From: Cryptomeria japonica
Lineage: Eukaryota > Streptophyta > Pinopsida > Cupressales > Cupressaceae
DNA: 62,000 nucleotides
NCBI RefSeq assembly: GCF_030272615.1
Contig: NC_081414.1
Span: forward strand, 664,607,938-664,669,937
Direction of reading: 5' to 3'
Position 1 is the first letter of the stretch; each line of letters begins with the position of its first letter. Of the stretch, positions 57,937 to 62,000 are shown one piece after another. The notes under the pieces are model-generated. The model was not told the DNA's origin, did no database searches, and saw only the letters and a program-made list of their open reading frames with translations. Made by a program: the position numbers and the translations under genes.

Positions 57937-58090
57937 TCATGCAATTGCACTTACATCATCATGCAATCGCATAGACAACATTACGCATTCGACCCATCGG
58001 GGTCACGCATTCATTCTAACAAGGTTACGCAATTGCCCTGTCCAGATCACATAATCACCCTTCTTGGATTACGCATTCGCAGGAAAAATT
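57937..58090. repeat. 22-bp phased array 1, seven units
   Basis: An 11-bp core close to TTACGCATTCG begins at 57937, 57959, 57981, 58003, 58025, 58047 and 58069, exactly 22 bp apart each time. The intervening 11 bp are much more variable, with only a weak CTGT tendency. It begins about 80 bp after the PBS of element E. Confidence 0.93.
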
Positions 58091-58496
58091 GTTGTTTAAT
58101 TTTTTATTCTATCTATTATTTTATCTATCTAATTTTGTCTAAAATTGGGTTAATCTGGCATCAAATTGCTTCTATTTCATGATTTGATTATAATAGTTTA
58201 TGGCAACAAAAGTGCAGTTCAGGATTTCAAGTGCAAGAAGGATGAAACAACAAAGAAGAGAAATCAAATGCTATCAAAAGGTTCTCTGAGCAGAAAAATT
58301 GATACAAGATTCAGAAGAGCAACTAGCCTTTAATAGATATAATAGCTTAGTTCTTTCTTATCAAGTTAAATATGATCTAATCAATATTGAATGGATGATT
58401 AGAGATTTGGCTAGGGCTTCACAATTGGTTTTGCAGGTTTCTGATCGGGTTTAGTTTTCTTTTACATTTTTAATTTTTTTGTTGTTTGCCTATCTG

Positions 58497-58628
58497 TCAT
58501 ACAATTGACCTGTTAGTGTTACATAATCAATCGGGTATAATCACGCATTCGGTCTGTTAGAATTATGCATTCGATCTATAACTATTACACAATCACACAG
58601 GTAAAGTTACGCATTCACTTCTGTCAAG
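58497..58628. repeat. 22-bp phased array 2, six units
   Basis: The same 11-bp core begins at 58497, 58519, 58541, 58563, 58585 and 58607, again exactly 22 bp apart. The distance from array 1 (428 bp) is not a multiple of 22, so this is a separate array. Confidence 0.93.
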
Positions 58629-58750
58629 TTTTAAGTTTATGTTTTCTGTTGGTTTGATTTTACTATTAATCTCCTATTTATAGCCTGTGGCACATTTACA
58701 GAAAGGATTAGATTAGTATTTTTGCATGCATCACCTAAAACTTCATCTTT

Positions 58751-58990
58751 TGGTGCTTAAAATCAACAACAGTTAAAATGGACATGCATGGATAATCTCA
58801 CACTTTGTTGTTTGGTGCTTAAAATAAACATGGGCTAAAATTGACATGCATGCATCTCACACGTTGTCTTTTGGTGCTTAAAATAAACAAATGGTTAAAA
58901 TTGACATGTATGCTTTCATGTTTTGATTTGGTGTTTAAAATAGACATGCACATGCGTATTCAACACCTAGATTTGGGCTATAAAATGAAC
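58751..58990. repeat. About 60-bp tandem repeats in the element E leader
   Basis: TGGTGCTTAAAAT or a close relative starts at 58751, 58813, 58872 and 58929, each followed by AAAATnGACATGCATG-like sequence. A single relative, TGGTGCTTAAAATCAAC, occurs in the leader of element D at about 39181. Confidence 0.85.
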
Positions 58991-59250
58991 GTGAATCAAG
59001 TTGCATTAGATTAAATCATATTTGGTTTTCTTAAGGTAAAGAATTTTTATCGTGTTTGGGGTGGACCTACTATTGCATTAACTAACTTTTCACCCGCCTT
59101 TGGGGTCTTGGGAGAAAGGAAGAAGGTAACAACAACATCCAATTTTATTTTATTCCACATAGTGAGGGGTATCTTTGACTAGGGATTTCATCACCCCATA
59201 GAGGTACTTCTAATTGGGATGTGTTGGGGATATCATCTCTCCCAGTGTAC

Positions 59251-59400
59251 TCTCGAGTGGGTTTTTCGAGCCGCTATATAAATATACTAGTCAGGCGGCT
59301 AGAGTTTTGAGTGAATTCGATGTATGTGGGGGCCTTCCCTGCACCGATAAGCTCAACTAAAGTCTTAAGTGGCTTGCTCTGAGAATCTGTCGTTGGATCA
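59251..59400 (+). other. Leader block shared with element D
   Basis: CTCGAGTGGG, TTCGAGCCGCTATA and TCTTAAGTGG appear in the same order as CTCGAGCGG, TTCGAGCTGCTATA and TCTTAAGTGA in element D (39641-39790). The two leaders are otherwise much diverged. Confidence 0.6.
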
Positions 59401-59948
59401 AGACCCCTCGAAACCTAATACAACAAACCAATTTAGTTGCCAAAAATCCTACATTCAGTGATTCTGGGAGTGCGGATCATACCCCTAGATACCCTTCATG
59501 TACCTTACACTATGATATAGAAATCCCTCGGCTATAAGATCTTTGGATCTTCGGGGTAAGAGAGACTGGCATGCTCGAGAAGTGTGTGCCGTGCAGTAAA
59601 GCCAGTGCTACCAAATTCTCTATCTGTTCGTTTTGTCTCGATATTTCGTAAGGGCCTCACTGAATGGTGTCCACTTTCCAGCCTAAGATTGTATTCTATG
59701 ATTTTTTATGTATCGTTGTGCTAGACCAGTATTGAGTCAGTCCCTTGGGCTATTTCAGGCCCTATCCCATGTATCTCCGAATTTTCCAAGATTATATGAA
59801 AATTGAGTCAATCAGCTATACATACCTCCCAACAATTATTCTCAGATTTGGAAAACTACAAAACTTGTCATATACACGAAGTTACCAAAAACAAAGTTCA
59901 TTTTGAAACCAAAAACTTAAAGTTCTTACATACTTGTGACCCTAGGCA

Positions 59949-60047
59949 GTCTTTTACATAGTCCCACTTACGTCCTCATTATTGTCCTACGTCTTTTGCA
60001 TAGTCCCACTTACATCCTCATTATCATCCTAAGTCTTTTGCATTGTC
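59949..60047. repeat. 42-bp tandem repeat
   Basis: Units start at 59949 and 59991 (GTCTTTTnCATAGTCCCACT) with a partial third at 60033. Confidence 0.85.
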
Positions 60048-60564
60048 ATCCATATTAATTACATATTCTTACATTATCATATACGTTGTCATCTAGACCT
60101 CATATATGTCTACATCCATTCTAAGTTATAGATTCATAGCATGTGTCTTCATGGGTCTCCCAGGTGATGGTTTGCTCCCCTTTGAGCAACCTTATCTAGT
60201 TCCAAACAGCGGTCAATGAGAAATCATTGATGGTCTAGCTAACTTAGCTTGGGACTTAAGAAGAAGCGCACCTTAATAAATAGGAGTCATACATAAGATA
60301 AACATTGAGTCTAAGATTTCCCATAGAATTTATAGAGAGATCGAGGTTGAACAACTTAGTCAAGAAATGGAAAGACTTATATTAGAGAAATCTAGAAATT
60401 CTCAACAGGTCTCACATCAAAATCCTCAATAGAGAGTTTAGTATAGTCTTGCATACCTCATATTTACGTCTACAGTCTAGTGTTAAGTCATCGTCTTGCA
60501 TAGAACCACCCTCATATAGTAGTCTTAGATGCCCGTCACAAGGTCGCAAAAAGCAAAAGGCATA

Positions 60565-62000
60565 ATGGACCCGAACAACACACAGTCTGTAAACCCCACT
60601 TGGAATATGGACATGTCAATAGGTCAACACTCAGGTACTTAGACAATGTCTACCCTAAACGAATTACAACAACATCTAACCAAAGAAGAAATTGAGTCGG
60701 CTCAACAAGATCCGTACGTCCTTATGATCCTAGATGCACTTATACATAGTGATAGGGACAAGTATCTCTCGTTGTTAATACAAAATGGGGCAAAACTACC
60801 TAAAGATTTTCATGTCACAAAGATTTTACCACCAGGGAAAACTTTAGGTCAAGATAATAGTCAAACACCACCCATGACACAAATACAAGCAACAACCTCT
60901 AGTTTTCCTCAAAACATACCTATCCAAACAAATGTCAACACAAATGCAAACTTTCAAGCAAGTGTGTCATCCTCGGCGATCAATGCTAGTGTACCATCAC
61001 AAAGCATACCGATAATATCAAGTGTCTCAGCACCTATTCAAACACAAGCAACAAGTGCAACCCAAACTCCAATTTCATATTCTATGGGATCAACATATAG
61101 TCACCAAAATACAAATCTAGGTCCTACCAATACAACAAGTACATCTCAACCAAACATGGGTTTGCATACCACCTATTTCATAGTACCTAGTGGAACGCAC
61201 AACACATAAAGTTATAATCTTGGTACCTTCCAACAACCTCCTAGTTACGCAACCACGAATCCGTCTGTGTGACATATGCAAACAGAAGGTTCACCTATGA
61301 CTCAAACAGATATTCTGACACAACAAATACAAAATTTACAACAACAAATGACAACTATGTAGACTGGTAATGATAAAAAGAGCTACACAATGCAGGACTT
61401 ACGTCCTTATCCATTTGATCACACACTATACATGTCGCCTTTTCCACAACATTTTGAGACGCCCAAATTTGATAGATATCGAGGGAAGGGTGATCCTAGA
61501 GATCATATCAGGGAATTCTTTACGACATGTATAGAGGTTGCCTCAGAAGATACTTATTTAATGAGACTATTTCCAAAAATTCTGGGAGGTTCGACTTTAG
61601 AGTGGTTTTCACATTTACCACCAACCATCACATCATGGGGAGAATCAGCTTAACAATTTATTGCAAACTTCTCACATAACATTGATACCCCAGTTACTTT
61701 AATGGACTTGTGTGCCGCTAAACAATATGAGAATGAAACATTTGCATCCTTCATACAACAATGGAGGGCTCTCTATAGGAGATGCAAGACAGTTATCCCA
61801 GAAACAGAGCAAGTGGATATGTTCACAGAAAACTTGATTCCCAAGATTAAATATCCAATACAAATGCAATGTTTAACCACATTCAAACAAATCACGGAAA
61901 AAACTCTCAAATGTGAGAAGGGACTAGTAGAACAAGGTCTTATTAAGTATGGAAACACCAACAACAATGACAAATCTAAGTTTTCGTCAAAAAACAAAAA
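60565..62000 (+). pseudogene. Element E gag, broken and cut by the window end
   Basis: The likely start is ATG 60565 (MDPNNTQSVNPTW), with TAG 60640 before the next ATG at 60646; both are in the same frame. 60646-61209 has a conserved N-terminal region and a Ser/Thr/Gln/Asn-rich linker; 61390-62000 is the gag core (PYPFDHTLYMSPFPQHFETP, YRGKGDPRDHIREF, DTYLMRLFP), clearly homologous to element D gag. Stops at 60640, 61207, 61270, 61360 and 61651 lie in one frame; most fit C-to-T changes in Gln or Arg codons. The C-terminus lies outside the window. Confidence 0.9.

Larger units (their letters stand above)
56545..62000 (+). mobile_element. Element E: Tat-type Ty3 retrotransposon, truncated by the window end
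   Basis: Starts with TGTAGACACC after AAAAT and continues with a 1291-bp LTR, a PBS identical to that of element D, a 2.7-kb leader and gag homologous to D gag. Pol and the 3' LTR lie beyond 62000, so the target-site duplication and age cannot be judged. Several stops in gag show that the copy is inactive. Confidence 0.88.

Noticed and set aside
57937-58628. CRISPR-like repeat-spacer pattern
   Set aside because: The repeated core is only 11 bp and imperfect, spacers are 11 bp, and the array lies in the leader of a plant retrotransposon. It is a short tandem repeat, not a CRISPR array.
1-62000. tRNA genes
   Set aside because: No cloverleaf with both A and B boxes and acceptor pairing was found by reading; only PBS sites and a SINE-like box A were seen. 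A tRNA scan would be decisive.

Overview
The window reads as nuclear DNA of a large-genome seed plant. It is AT-rich and has no compact gene order, and it is built mainly from nested LTR retrotransposons of plant lineages (Ty3 chromovirus, Ty3/Tat with an extra RNase H, Ty1/copia), with a SINE-like copy, a MITE-like hairpin and a 5S rRNA-derived segment. A gymnosperm is possible from the scale of nesting, but the sequence does not prove it. No bacterial feature (operon, CRISPR array, IS element) is present.

Layout. 1-3891: old non-coding DNA with a possible LINE 3' tail (300-573) and a minus-strand tRNA-type SINE candidate (2263-2459). 3892-32227: element A, the oldest, a decayed Ty3/Tat-like element (LTRs about 80% identical). 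It carries an extra RNase H upstream of RT and an unidentified sense-strand ORF (29297-31046) between pol and the 3' LTR. Element B, a chromovirus (5051-20525, TSD ACATC), is inserted in A. B was later hit by a solo LTR (10422-12027, minus strand, TSD GTTTC) inside pol and by element C, a Ty1/copia element (14983-19915, TSD ATTTT), inside its 3' LTR. 32228-32705: MITE-like inverted repeat. 32706-36863: AT-rich DNA ending in an exon-like minus-strand piece. 36869-53041: element D, a young 16.2-kb Tat-type Ty3 element (TSD GTAAT; 1728-bp LTRs differing at 3 sites). 53382-54165: more exon-like minus-strand sequence, so D may have split a host gene. 54804-56081: 1.3-kb purine-rich GA tract with a run of 19 G. 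56082-56540: hairpin, 63-bp direct repeats and a 5S-rRNA-derived block. 56545-62000: element E, a second Tat-type element, cut off by the window end inside gag.

How the parts relate. All five coding elements lie on the plus strand and keep recognisable gag, protease, RT, RNase H and integrase modules, but none has an intact pol. Most in-frame stops are TAG, TGA or TAA where one C-to-T change in a Gln or Arg codon would explain them, and LTR differences in C and D are mostly or wholly transitions. This fits methylation and deamination silencing. D is closest to functional: gag is intact, while pol has six stops, two single-base frame changes and a 278-bp tandem duplication at the start of RT.

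Most unusual signals: (1) in the leader of E, two arrays (7 and 6 units) of an 11-bp core repeated at exactly 22-bp intervals with more variable 11-bp halves; (2) the accessory ORF of A; (3) the diverged 278-bp duplication in D; (4) the hairpin plus 5S block; (5) the host-like gene apparently split by D.
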